Assembly (NCBI GenBank): GCA_009761415.1
Contig: QUOL01000032.1
Coordinates: 51,121-115,120 of the forward strand
DNA length: 64,000 bases
Source: Sarcomyxa edulis
Lineage: Eukaryota; Basidiomycota; Agaricomycetes; Agaricales; Mycenaceae
Direction of reading: 5' to 3'
Of this stretch, positions 21,193 to 34,100 are shown piece by piece (positions within the stretch are counted from its first letter, which is position 1; each line of letters begins with the position of its first letter). The position numbers were made by a program, and so were the translations under genes. The notes beneath the pieces were generated by a model. It saw only the letters and a list, made by a program, of their open reading frames with translations. It was not told where the DNA came from and ran no database searches.

Positions 21193-21245
21193 TACCGGGT
21201 GCTGTTGAATTTGAACCAACGACTTTATGCAAGTGCTCACCCTAA
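21193..21245 (-). tRNA. tRNA-like 3' half or armless tRNA (uncertain)
   Basis: The minus strand reads GGGTGAGC, then hairpin ACTTGCATAAAGT, then a convincing T arm (GTTGG, TTCAAAT, TCAAC) and AGCACCC. The five outer bases GGGTG/CACCC pair. No D arm is present in this span, and no standard cloverleaf could be folded with sequence further upstream either. It may be a tRNA remnant, or part of a long-variable-arm tRNA whose 5' half I could not place. Confidence 0.25.
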
Positions 21246-21298
21246 AAATTGAAGATTTTAATTAACTAAATAATTTATTTTCACTTTGTTATAAGCAG

Positions 21299-21645
21299 TA
21301 AGCCAAAGCAAAGCAAAGCCAAAGAAAGAAAAAAAGATTTTTTTTTTTTTTTTTTCTTAGTTCTTAGGTTTCTTAGTTCTTAGTTCCTCCGTTTGTACTT
21401 AAAAAATTAAAATATTTACACCTTTGTAGTATCTATATTATCTATATTATCTATATTATTTATATTCTCTATATTATCTACAAAAGGAAAACGAAAAAAA
21501 AAACAGATAATATTTAAGGGCCTTTAATGATTATCTATAAAAAACTGTATTTAAAACAAATTAATATAGAATAAACAACTAACTAAGAACTAAGAACTAA
21601 GAAAAAACAAAAAAAAAATCTTTTTTTTTTTTCCTTTGCTTTGCT
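21299..21645. repeat. Imperfect inverted repeat, arms of about 70-85 bases
   Basis: The left arm (21299-21385) runs AAGCCAAAGCAAAGCAAAGC, poly-A, poly-T, then repeated TTCTTAGTTCTTAG. The right arm (21578-21645) is its near reverse complement, with repeated AACTAAGAACTAAG, poly-A, poly-T, CCTTTGCTTTGCTTTGG. The loop is about 190 bases. In a single strand it could form a long hairpin. Confidence 0.75.
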
Positions 21646-22196
21646 TTGGTTCATTTTTCTTTCCTTTCAGTTTTTCCTTTTTTTTTCTACATTTTTTTAA
21701 CTTTTGATTTAATAACCATAAGTTGGATGATTTGAAAAAAATAGGCCAGACCCTCTTTAATTAGAATCAATTTCAATTTATAGTTAGCAAAAATTAATAA
21801 ACTATAAAAAAAAACTAATAAATTTAATCTTTTTTTAGTAATTTATTTTTTTATTAGGTCGTGCTTATTTGTAACCATCTTAATTAGTTTATCTTTAACA
21901 GTTTACGTCCGCGCAATTATTAGGCTGTCGCAAAGGTAAATATGAGGAAGTCGCTAAAAAAAAAAATAAACCTAGATTTATTTAGACTAGTCAAGACTAT
22001 ACAAAACTAGACTTAAATATAAAATACTAAACTTAATTAAAAAAATACATTATTTAAATTTTTATTACTTAAATTTAGATTAATTGTGTTTGTAGCTTAA
22101 ATGTTGTTATAGTTTTATTAATTTTTGTTTGCGTTTTCCCTTTGGTTTTAGACCTACAGGAAAAACCAAAGGCAAAAAAAAAGATCCTCTTTTTTG

Positions 22197-25100
22197 TTAG
22201 CTTTTTCTCCCTTTCAAGGGAAAAGTTGTTGCAACATCCATGAAAGTGTTTTCTAATAAACCAACAAAAGGTACTAATACTAAAAACCAAGCAAAATATA
22301 GCCCTGTTAATATACCTCCAATGCTAGAATAAGGTTCTTCTGGGTGTTTTCCCCCAAGGATTCCTAAACCCACAAGTATTACTGATAACATAGAAAATAA
22401 AAATTGCATAAAAGGTCTAAATAGATTTCCTCTTATTCTAGATATATCTAGTACAGGTAATGTGAAATATATAACTAAAGATCCAAACATTGCTATAACT
22501 CCTAATCTTTGTTATTAATATAATTGATAGTTTTTTGTTTACCTTCGGTTTTTTTTTACTTGCATTTAAAGCATCTGAAGAAAAACCAAACTTAGTAAAA
22601 CTAAATATTTTTAAAATGTATTTTATTTTTTTTTTTACAGCATTTAGCTGCAATTATTTAAACGCGTGCATCTTCTAAATATTGCGTTTTTTACCATAGG
22701 CTTAAGCCAGCTCTTTTTAAAATATTGTAATCAGGTTTAATTAGTCTATGTAATATTGTTCTCTCTCAATAACAACGGTTAAAAAAACAAAATAAAAAAA
22801 GCCATTGAGGATACCCACTTTCCTTTAAATTAATTTTTAATGTTAGTAAGTCTCACTATATAATGATAATTGTCTATATTCTATGATCTAGTTGTTCACA
22901 CTACATACAGTAACAGACTTAAACTATCTCTAATCGTAGTTGAATAGAATTAACCACTATATATACCCACTCCTGTATCTAGTTATCTTACATATAAAGT
23001 CATATAAACTGTCAAACATGAATATAATAATATAATAATCATTACCCGCCTATTTTTGTTTTATATAAAATTTACTCCACAGAAGCCTAAAGTTAAGCTT
23101 AACTTACTAATAAAAAAAGATATAAACTAAAGAATAGCATTCTTATAGTAATTTAGTAGGTAATACTCACCTGCTGCGCCTCTATCTTAATGTTTAAAAC
23201 AAAAGATTAACAAAAATTAAAAAACCAAAAAAGGGTCAGGGTAATTCAAAATAAGATAGTTAATGGCAGCAAGTTAAAAAAAAAATAAAACTAAATAATA
23301 TATTAATAAGTGGGCTATATCTTTACTTGGCCTGTGGATATTACCACTTACAATTTTGTAGGTAGGTCAAAGACCAACACTATATTGGCAAGCTAATCTA
23401 CGTATAGTCTCTGAGGATACTGCTGTCTGTCTGGCTATATATCTGCCTTATGGTTTCCTGCTGATTCCCCTACACTTAAAAAAATTTTAACTCTTATAAT
23501 ACAGGGCTTGTAAAAAAAAGGATAATGACTTTTCTTTATTTTCTTTAGAGTATTATCAAATGATTTATTAGGGCTTCCAGCATAGAGTAGATTTTATACA
23601 AACCATTATGAGTTTAGTTTGTTAGGAATTGATCTTAAAATAGCATAGAAAGGTAAAAGATCGAAAACAAAAATATTTTTTTTTATATAATATTTATATA
23701 CATCATATTACTACAATGATCGGACTATATCTTCATAATATGATTAAAGTGTTAATCTTAAAATGTCTCGCGTATAGTCTCTGAAGATCTACTAGAATAA
23801 TAAGAGCTAAGCTCAAAATATATCCGTTGGTTTCCTGCTGATAGTCCTTTAAGCACGCATACACATATTTTAAGAATCATGGTACTTTAAAGGGTTTTCC
23901 AGCAAATAGCGAGATTAAGTGACATCTTTTTCTATGGTAGATTTAAAACCAGCGTCAATAATCTATATAGATTTATAAAGTTTACTATACTAGAGACCTA
24001 AAAGGAATTGTTTCTCTTTACGTATATAGCATAATTTATCCTTTAATCTAAAAAAGATTACCCCTTTTTACTCTGTTACTCAAAGTAGTACAAGATACTC
24101 CTAAAAATTTTCCACATTCTGAATAAGTATTAAAGTAATTAATAATATTTTCGAAACTATCTACTAATTGTATGGCTACGGGTTGAGTATCTATACAAAA
24201 TCTCTTTAAAGACTGACTTGAATAAAAGTTCTCCCGTCTATAATTTCGTAATTGAATGGTAGGCTTAATAATTATTCACCACAATTTAAGACCGCAATAA
24301 ATTGAATTATGTTCACAGGCTTTTTTTTTTATTTTTTTTAGGTTAATATTTTGGGTTAACTCGTCCTCCGTTGCATGGCAAATAGAATAAGATCTAACTT
24401 TAGGTGTTAATAATACAATACCATCAAAGAAAAAAGAGGTGAATTTTGTATCAAGGAGTGATGAGAACACGAAGATAAATTTTTTAATGGAAACAGAATA
24501 GCAGTGTTAAAAAAAGAAATATTTTTTTTTGTTTTCAGGCATTTAAATTGTACTAAAATTTAGAAAATTTTTATAATAACTAAATTTAATCTGATTTACT
24601 CCTTAAGGCAGAGAGTAAAAATAAAGCCTACACTAACGGTAGACAGGGGAAGGTAAAAAAAAATATCACTCCGGAACGATCGAAGCCGGAGTAACCATTG
24701 GATTAGCGGGGATATAGTTATCGCTGTGACCTAGGTAATTGGGAAAGAAGAAAACAAATATTGATAAAACAAGAAAAAATGCAAAAAAAGTTACAAGATC
24801 TTTAAACAAAAAAAAAGGGTGCATTCCATATCTATCACCGTTAGATGTTACTCCATTTGGATTATTGGACCCGTGAATGTGAAGCTTATGTTTAAATTTT
24901 ATTTTTAAATACCTAGTTTTCTAGCTTTCCTTTAGTCTTAATTAATTATATATATAATTTATAAAGATTAAAAAAACACAAAAGTGCAACTTTTTTTTTT
25001 AGTTCCTCCAACCCGAGAGTTGAAGAACCGAAGGGTTCAAAAAAAAAAGAGTGAAGTGAATATTTTTGTTATTTTAAATAAAATAAAAAAACAAAAAGAA

Positions 25101-28100
25101 AGCCAAAAGTGAAAAGAAGATAACATATAAGGTAATACTAAAGATCTTAATTGATCCATATTTCGACTAGGAATATAAACTATATATTGAGATTTAGCTA
25201 AATTAGCCACATTAATTGAAGAATTGAAATTAAATTTATTCTTTAGTGATTCTATCAATAAAATTACTTCATCTTTAGTATAGCTATTAGTATGTAATTC
25301 TACTCCAGAACCTGATCAAGAAACCCATTTTCAATAGGCTAAAACCACTGGAGTTAATAATTCCTCTATGTTTAGAGGTATAATTTTAACTTTTTTATTC
25401 TAAAATAAGGAATATAATTAATTAAAACAAGGTAAATTTCTAGTGGCGAAAGATATATTATATCTTGTATTTCCCGATTCTTTAATTAAAGAAGATCCTT
25501 CTTTCGGCGGTGAGGCACAATAATCTTTAAATAATGAATAAAGATGGTAAATGAAATCTGATTGAGCTAGACTTTGTAAAAATCGAACTCTAGCACTTCA
25601 TTTGGCTCCTTCATTTATATTAAATTTTCTCATATGTGCGTCCCCTAAAATATTACCTATTAAAACTTCTTTTAAAAATCCTTCAAATTTTAATTTAGAT
25701 TCTTCAATATTAGTAAGCCGCTTAGTTTTTACCTTTTTATTTTTGTCTCCTTGGTCCCTTTGGTTCGATATTCTCGGAAACGAAGAACAAGTAAATAAGT
25801 ATTACAAAAAAAATTTAATATTTAAAAAGCTCTTAAGTTTTAACTTTTCTAAACTGAAGCATGGAAAATCCTGAAGCAATTGTTTAGATTTAATAATTAA
25901 GAGCTAAGTTTTGAATTTTTTTTTTTTACAAATGTATATCTACCTTAAAGAATTTAAATAATGCTTAACTGTAAACGGTAAACAATTTTTATAAAATTTA
26001 AACAATGGAATTAATCATCATTTTTAAGATCTACTCAGTGAATAAAATCTAATTAAAAATGTTACACGTAAATTCTCTGAGTACTGAAATAGTTCTGCTG
26101 ATTGACTAAATCTCTAAATTTTTAATTAAATTTTTTAATACTAGAGATTAACTAGTTTTCCAGCATATAGTATAATTCTCTTTTGATTTAACATAAAACT
26201 CTGCCCTACATCTCCCAATACACCACCTTTCCTTAAAATAAGTGGAAAATTTTATTAGCCTTTGGTTTTTTCTTGAAATAAATATTACAATATTCTGTTA
26301 AAGGGAAAAAGATAATCAAAAAAAGGCCCTTTATATTTGAGCAATTAAATGTGCAACTACTAAAGCAGCTAATACAAAGGGTAAAATATAATGTAGAGAA
26401 AAGAATCTATTAAGTGTAGCATTTGAAACACTGAAACCTCCTCCATTATATGACTATAATATAAGATATCAATATTATATTATATTTATCATTAATAGAT
26501 TTTATCATCTAGTGATTTAATTATATGTTAAATTGTTAGTCACTAGTTTACCGTAAAATCGTTGAGTCATTAACTAAATGTTTAACTGCTGATTATAATA
26601 TTTTATATTAGATTTTCACTTTATTCTTAGAGTAAAGTACTAATATGGAATTAATAAGTTCCAGCAAATAGGTAAAATTTAATTGTCCAAAGAGAAATAG
26701 AAACTTTGAATATTAAAACAAATTTGTACTCAAATATTTAAGCCCTTATTCAGGTAAATTCAATTTTCCGTATCGTTTGCTAATTTTGAGATAATTAATT
26801 CAATTTTTATACTGAATCAATTTATCTCCCAATAACCTCCGCTTAAAAATTTAAAAAAAAAATTTTTTTCAACGCTTGAGGTTCAAAAAACAAACAAAAG
26901 TGCAACTTTTTTTTTTAGTTAGTGAGGGATTATCCGTTGAAGAAAAGAAATTTATTACAGTTTGAATATCCTTTTTAGAGGATACTTAAAATTGAGCATG
27001 TCTGTCATTTTCGATTGTTATTTGTCGCTTCTACAACCCAAGACTTAAAAAAAGATAAGTTTAGATAGTCTAAACCGGTAGCTGGTAATGAAGGTAAATA
27101 ATTTGAACTAGGGATAATTAAGGGCAAATCAGACATCTTTTTAAAACCATTGATCATTAAAAAAATAGCTTTTGCAAACTGATTTCTTCTGCCCATTGCC
27201 TCAACCTGAGTCAGGGTGAAAAAAAAAGTGAAACTTTTTTTTTAAGTCCGAGGTTAAAAAATAAATATCGTGATATTTAAATAGTGGAAAAAGTACTAGT
27301 TGTAACTCTGTTTTACTAAAAGTTAAACTAAAGGTCTGTTTCCCTTTAGGATTTTTATAAGGTCCATTTATTCTACCTATTCCTAATACATTTTAGATTG
27401 CCTTTAACATTTTAAGGTCAGTATAGATTAATTCTATTTTTAACCATGTACCTCAGTCTTAATGTTTAAAACATGAGACTAGCATATTTACGTACAGCAT
27501 CAGATGCTAAACAGCGATGTATCCGTAACCATCTATAATCCCAGCTAATCTAGCTAAATAAGTTTCGGGTATAGTTAACAGTCGTTCTGTTTCTTTCTCG
27601 TTCTTCGTACCCGCAGTAAAAAAAAAACTTTAGTTTTTGGGTTATCGTTCTTCGTACGTACCCCCCCGCCCTTGCCTCAACCTGAGCCTTTGTTTTAACT
27701 TAAATTAAGTCAAAATCAGGGTTAAAAAAAAAGTTAAGACTTGCACTTTTTTTTTTAGGTACTTCTCGAACCAAAGGGAACCAAAAGGAATAGAGGAGAT
27801 ATACCTCTTACTTTCCCTCAATTAATGGTACCAATCGGATCTAATGAATTTAAACTAGTTAGGGAAATTTGTGTATATATAATATTGTTTGAATATTCAA
27901 AGGTTGTTTCACAGATTTTATAAAAATCATATTTTCAGATCAATTCTACTATGTCCTGTCCGAATACAGGTATAGCACTTAAAAGATTAGTAATACAAAA
28001 ATTACTTTAAGGTAGCTAAACAAAAAAAACTTATAAAAAAGCAGCAGAAATCTAAAATTTATACTAAAAATTCGCATTAAAAAAAAAAAATAAGCTTTTA

Positions 28101-31100
28101 TTCTTTGTATAGAACGAGCTACAACTAAACCTTCTTTATTTTTAACTGGTTTACCGTCATTTAATCTTTTTGTTATAGTATCATTACTAACATGTAAAGA
28201 CTTAGCGCAAGATGTACCGCTTGTATAATAACTAACAGTACCGTTTAAAAAATATACTTTTATAACATATGTGGATCTTATATATTTATTTTCAGAAATA
28301 ACCATAGCTCTTCCTTCTGAATCTATACTAATTAATGGTTCGGATTTAATTAATAAATCTAATTCAAATTGAGTTTTAGTATCCAAAATTTTAGGACTAG
28401 GATTAGTAGATAATCTATTATCGTTCATAGTATTACTTAATTTTATCATTAATTCTTTTCCATTATCTGTTAAGTGTTTACCTTAAAAAATTAACATAGC
28501 TAATGTTTTAAATTCTAAAAAATCTTTATACTTTTTAGCTCTAAACTCTAAACTCTCTAAATAAGGAATAAGAATATTGTAAACAAAATCAATTTGAGTA
28601 ATATCTAATAAAGACACAGCTCTATGACCTTTATTACTTTTTTTATCCAGAATGTTAATCAATTTAGTTGTACTACCTAACAGATAAAAGTGTTCATCCA
28701 ATAAATTTAAAATAAATTCACGTATTTTCAATAAAAAGTTTTTATTAATTGTAGTAGTAACAAGAGAAAAATGAACAGACATATCGTTTACTTAAATAAA
28801 AGGTTCCGTCTCCTTCTAAAAATCCTATGAGATAATTACCAGTAATATTTATAATATGATCTTTAGGTAAATCAAATACTACTCTGTTAAAATTCATACT
28901 TTTTTTTATTCTTATTATATTTGAATATAATTCATGTACAACTAATTCACTAGACTTACGATTTTTAAATATAAAAAATGCTTTTTTAAAATCCAAATAG
29001 TCTAAACGGTTGGTAGTATTTAATGTAAATTTATCAAATATAGGTATTATTACTCTTTCAATCTCATTTAATCGTGAAAAAGTAAATACTATGACATCTC
29101 TCTCTGAGTTTAATCTACCACATTTCAATATGTTTTTAATATATTCTAAAACTTCACGATAATCCTGATGTAAATAAATTCTAAAAACAAATTAAAAACC
29201 TGATACTTCTTCTTTTTCATTTTTTCTAGTTCTAATTAAAAAATTAGATTCTGCTTCACAAAGGCCTACAAATCATTCAATAAATTTAATATCTAAAGAA
29301 GATTTAGGTAATTCTCTATGGACATCGTTTAATTCAGAGTTCACGGCGGTGGTGAAACCTCCATCATCACAATTTGAATTTATATTTTTGATATTATCAC
29401 TCTTGCTAAAATTAACAGTATATAATAAAAAAGAATATATAACTCTTATGAAAAATACTACTGAATAATTTAAGCCTTAATAATTAAAAAAAAAAATATT
29501 TTTTTTTTTTGAGAGAGCTTATTTCAAACGATGATATTAAGAAAGAAATACATTAAACCTTTGTATTTAATTGCAGCTTAGTGCAAGCTAAAATTAACTG
29601 CACTAAAATAATTGTCTTAAAGTTGGAGATGCGACCCTCCAGGCGTTAAATTTCTTTAACGGATTGGACTATATCTTCATTTAATTTTATAATTTATTAA
29701 AAATAAATGTACCATGTATAGTCTCTGAAGATTCCTTATTTAAGGCTTCCCTGCTGATTGTCTTTTGTGTTAAAGATTTTCCAGCAATTAATGGTATTTT
29801 ATAACAGCTATTACTCCGCATGTTTAACTGTTGCACCCCACAGGCTCATTTGTCCATACACAGGCTCTCAGATTTATCATGCAAATAGTAGATTCATTAT
29901 TAACTTAATTCTATAATTATTGATTATAATAAGTTATACTATTTGTTTAGAAAGGATTCTGATTAAAGATATATTTATAAATCTAGTAGAGTATACCTTA
30001 AATGTATAATGTTAATACATCAACTGCCGTCTACTCGTTGCTCTTTTACAATGACCTTAATTTAAGTTATTGATTTAGATACGCGATTATCCATTTATTT
30101 TTCAATAATCTTCTAACTTATTACCATACCTGAGTAATTAATTCAGCCACTAATAGCCTTTCGACTACAGCTTGGTATAAGAAGCTTTAGGACTTCCCCG
30201 TAGTTTGGCAGTTATACCCTTAAAAACGATTTCCTATATCCTTTGGCAGGTAAAACATAACCCAAAAATGCTATCAATTTTGTTATGGCTACGCACGTCT
30301 TTGGGTTCATAAACAAAATTCGACTGTACATTAAACATTGCACTATCTTTGAGCAAGTCCAACGGTGACCCAGTCTGTAGCGATTGTTTTCACAACCGAC
30401 GGTCTATTTTTTTTATAAAAGTTAACCGTTTACACCGTCATCGCCAAGAGCAGATTCTCCCTATGCGCTTCTCAGTGCATACAATATGTTATATAGTTTA
30501 ATATCCATGGCCCTTTGGTTCCCTTTGGTTCCCTTTGGTCACAGAACATTCTTGAAATTTAAATGTTAAAAATTATACGTATATTGGACTTTATATTTTT
30601 GAATTAAATATATCCTTTTAGTTTATAATTCATAGTAGGGCTCATATGAGGACCTACGATCCGAGAAAAATCAGGCATAGAGCGTTTCCATATGGATATT
30701 CGCCATTGGCCTTCTTTACCAGTTCTTACTACGGAAGTTTTTAAACCATACATACTTGAAAGTAATTCGGCTAATCGAACAGTATCTTCATGAGTAAATG
30801 AATGTGTAGAGAAATATACACCCTGTCCGAATTGCCGGGAACCATCTTGCATAAACCAATTAGCTATAGCTAAAGGAGTTAAGTATAAATGAATCCATTC
30901 GGGTACTCTTTTTATTTGTTTTCCATCTACATTATGATAAAATCCATCATGAATCCAAACTAGACTAGTGAAAGTGAAAAGACTTAACCGATAATTAAAT
31001 GCAGCAGCCATTTCCATAGGATTTGAATAAACATTGGACTTAAGGGATTTCTTATTGGCCGACCTCACATAAAGTACTGGTTCTTCTAACCCAATGTAGC

Positions 31101-34100
31101 CAAGTTCTGAAAAAATTCGCCATAGATGGAAAATGTACCCTGAGTTTTTTAATGATTGATCAATGTTAAAACGAACGCTAGGAAGAACCTTACCAGGAAT
31201 TTTATGAGACCAGAAATCGCCTAACATTCCACCTATAATAATTTCAAGTGGCTTAATGTTGTGAGGTCCAATTCGCGAGATGGATTTCATACTAGGCATA
31301 ATAAATGGTAAAGTAGACAGTTCTATGCATAAAGAATCGGAGTATAATAATTCAAAATTACAATTTGGCCCTAACTGAGCCATCATCAAAATTAATATCA
31401 CTATACCTATAGACCAAAGTAATACTCTCGGTGTTCTATATGAACCGTAATATAATCCTCTAGCCACGTGAGCGTATACAAAAATAAAGAAAAATGAGGC
31501 TACATTAGCATGAGTATATCTAACATACACTCCGTTATTTACGTCTCTCATAATCATTTGTGTTATGAACATGTTAATTTTTTTTTTCTACCTTATAATA
31601 AATTGCATTATATTTATAAACACAGAATAGAATAAGGAAAATTACAGTGGTTTTGAGTTAAAAAAAAAAATGAAAAAGCTGAAAAAGAAAAGCCTACTTT
31701 GATACTTGAAAATTTATTATCCATCTATAAATTCCTTTAATTATCTAAAAATTTGTTTTTTATTCTTTTGTGATGGTTTGCTTTTATTTAATAAATCATA
31801 AACAAAATGCGATTATTACCATTTAAATTAAACATGTCAGCAACCACTCTCATGGTTGATCGGACTATATCATATCTCAATTAGTGCAGAATTATATAGC
31901 TTTAAAAAATGAACCTTGAAAAAAAAAAGGGGAGCTTTTTTTTTAACCCTGAACCTCTGTTTTAACTTAAATTAAGTCAAAATTAGGTTGATCTCATGTT
32001 TTAAACATCAAGACTGAGGGGCAAGGGTCAGGTTGAGGCAAGGACTAAAAAAGATCTCTCGCGTGCAGTCTCTGAGGATTTTACTCTTGCATTACACAAG
32101 GAATTTGGTTTCCTGCTGATTACCCTAACTTTTAAATTAAAAAAAAATAAAAAAAAACTTCTACTCCGAGATGGTTGTTTAGGATTAATTACAAAAACTC
32201 TTCGGCCTTCCCCAAGCCGTAGGGTCAGCTAAAAAAAATTAGGAAGGCTTTTCTTTTTTTTTTATGGGTGTCCCAGCATATAGCGAAGTTTAAAGAACAC
32301 AATTGAGAAAATAATTTCGTGTTCTACAGAATCAAAAGAGAAATCTATGTTAGCTTGGTAGTGCATTGCCAAAAAACAACCTGTTAGTATTTGTAATACT
32401 AAACATAAACCTAGTAATGAATAGGGGTCAGATAATACTGCCCTCAGAACCGTACGTGATAGTTTCCCATCATACGGCTCGCACCCGAGATATATTCGAA
32501 AATATGTTTCAGTGGCAGAGCCAGAGCATTAATAAAAGTTCACTAGAGTCTTTATACTTTTGAAATTCTATTTAGTGAATCTACTTATTTCTTTCAAATC
32601 AGATGCAGTTAGTTTACCGTTGTGATAAAGATGATGATGATAGGAACATAAAGGTATTTGTTTTCTCTGTGTAGCCCGGGCATAAGTTGAGTTACCGGTT
32701 CTCATACGAGTACGTACATTATTGACAGACCGTAAGTGATGCATTTCTATTTGGTTAGAACTACCACATAGAATACATTCTTTACCAAAAACGCTTTGAG
32801 TCAGTTTACCTGATCAAGAGATACCAACAAGATCTTAAAATATAGGTAAATTTTTTTTATTTTTATAGTCATGGCGAACTTTCATTGTTTCAGGTCAAGT
32901 TAATTGTATATCCGTTTCAGGGTCTTTTAGGCGTTTACCAAAGACACTTAAAGATTTAGCAAAATTATTGAATTTATATTTTCTTGCTAGAGTATATGCA
33001 CATGACATTTGAAAGAAATATAAAATATATCTTAGTCTGTTGTAATTTGACGCGAAAGAGTAAAAATTTATCAGACCGTTGATTTTAGAATTGAAGAACG
33101 TAATGATTTCATAGTGGCTAAGATTAGTCAGTTTAGTGTAAGCTATCGGATGATATTTCCCTAAACTATCTTGTCTGATGAAGCCATTTTTTTTCAATGA
33201 TCCAAGGATGTTATCAATTGGAGCTTTAATCAGTAGTCTTGGATAACCTCTTCTCTTTGATTTTCGCCCTAAAGAATCTTGAATTTTATGAACAAAAGAT
33301 ATATTCGTTTTAAGTTTAACAATTTCAGCTCCTAGAAATTGGAATTTGTTGTCGCTTAAATTTGTTATCAAGGTTTTATCTAGGTTGAGAGTTAATCCAC
33401 AATTTTGTAGAAGAAAAGATTTTACAAGATTTCTGTAATATACAGCTTCATCATGAGATCCTTCTATAAGTATTACAAAATCGTCAGCATATCTGATAAA
33501 CATCATACGTTTTAAATCTGGATCTTTAGGTAAACCTTGAGGTATGGTTCTTAATTTCAACTTTAACGGTAATCTTTTGTCTAAAGGTAATTTGTTCATT
33601 TCGTATCTAATTTTTGAGTATTCCGGATTTGCTTTCCGTTTAATCCCAGTTTCAAATTTACCTATCAACTTTTCCACGAAAGAGTCAAACTCATTTAGAA
33701 CTATATTAGCTAGTATCGGACTTAAGATCCCTCCTTGTGGAGTTCCTACATCCGAATTAATGAGCTTTCCTGTTTTAGACTTAGAACCTGCTTTAAGATA
33801 TTTTTTTATAAGTTCCAGGAAACGAGGGTCTCCGATTTTTGTTGATATTTTTTTCATGATTACTTCATGAGGTATCATGTCAAAACATTTACTAATATCT
33901 CCTTGTATAACTCAGGTAAAGTTTCTACCTTTTAAATATAGAGGTAGTAAAGCAGAATGTACAGATCGGCCAGGTCTGAAACCGTGACTGTTATCAGAGA
34001 ATAAATCTTCTCAAATGTTTTCAAGAATAACTTGTAAAGCTTTCTGAACAATTTTGTCTCTAGGGGAACCTACAGCTAAAACCCTAAATTGTCCTGGTTT

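Larger units (their letters stand above)
20719..22196. other. Spacer with a large imperfect inverted repeat
   Basis: No protein gene recognised. Contents: a copy of the CCTTTGGTTC repeat near 20750; a tRNA-like 3' half at 21193-21245 (see its own entry); and an inverted repeat with arms at about 21299-21385 and 21578-21645. 21425-21475 is a short tandem array of TATCTATAT units. The remainder is homopolymer-rich. Confidence 0.5.
24885..26339 (-). mobile_element. Group I intron 7 of cob
   Basis: 1455 nt, between HLIA and LHIHG. The core is near the 5' end: P about 26156-26172 (ATATGCTGGAAAACT), Q about 26090-26105, R about 26070-26085. The downstream part holds a broken LAGLIDADG gene and repeats. 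Confidence 0.85.
26985..27600 (-). pseudogene. LAGLIDADG endonuclease interrupted by repeats, cob intron 6
   Basis: Starts with the first LAGLIDADG motif, [20 protein letters not shown], at about 27535-27590, with DG-D changed to DG-Y. A family 1 hairpin repeat sits at 27451-27480. Frames then continue [20 protein letters not shown] and [17 protein letters not shown] family 2 repeat (about 27192-27255) is inserted between YFLTSDL and [20 protein letters not shown], followed by [20 protein letters not shown]. It ends before the second motif. The insertions split otherwise recognisable sequence cleanly, which identifies them as later additions. Confidence 0.7.
26444..27936 (-). mobile_element. 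Group I intron 6 of cob
   Basis: 1493 nt, inserted within the TGA (Trp) codon of ELIW. Core-like motifs: P about 26658-26672 (GCTGGAACTTATT), Q about 26587-26600, R about 26555-26570. It carries a LAGLIDADG gene riddled with repeat insertions. Confidence 0.85.

Noticed and set aside
25602..25874. Plus-strand ORF of 90 codons
   Set aside because: It is the mirror of the broken LAGLIDADG gene of cob intron 7.
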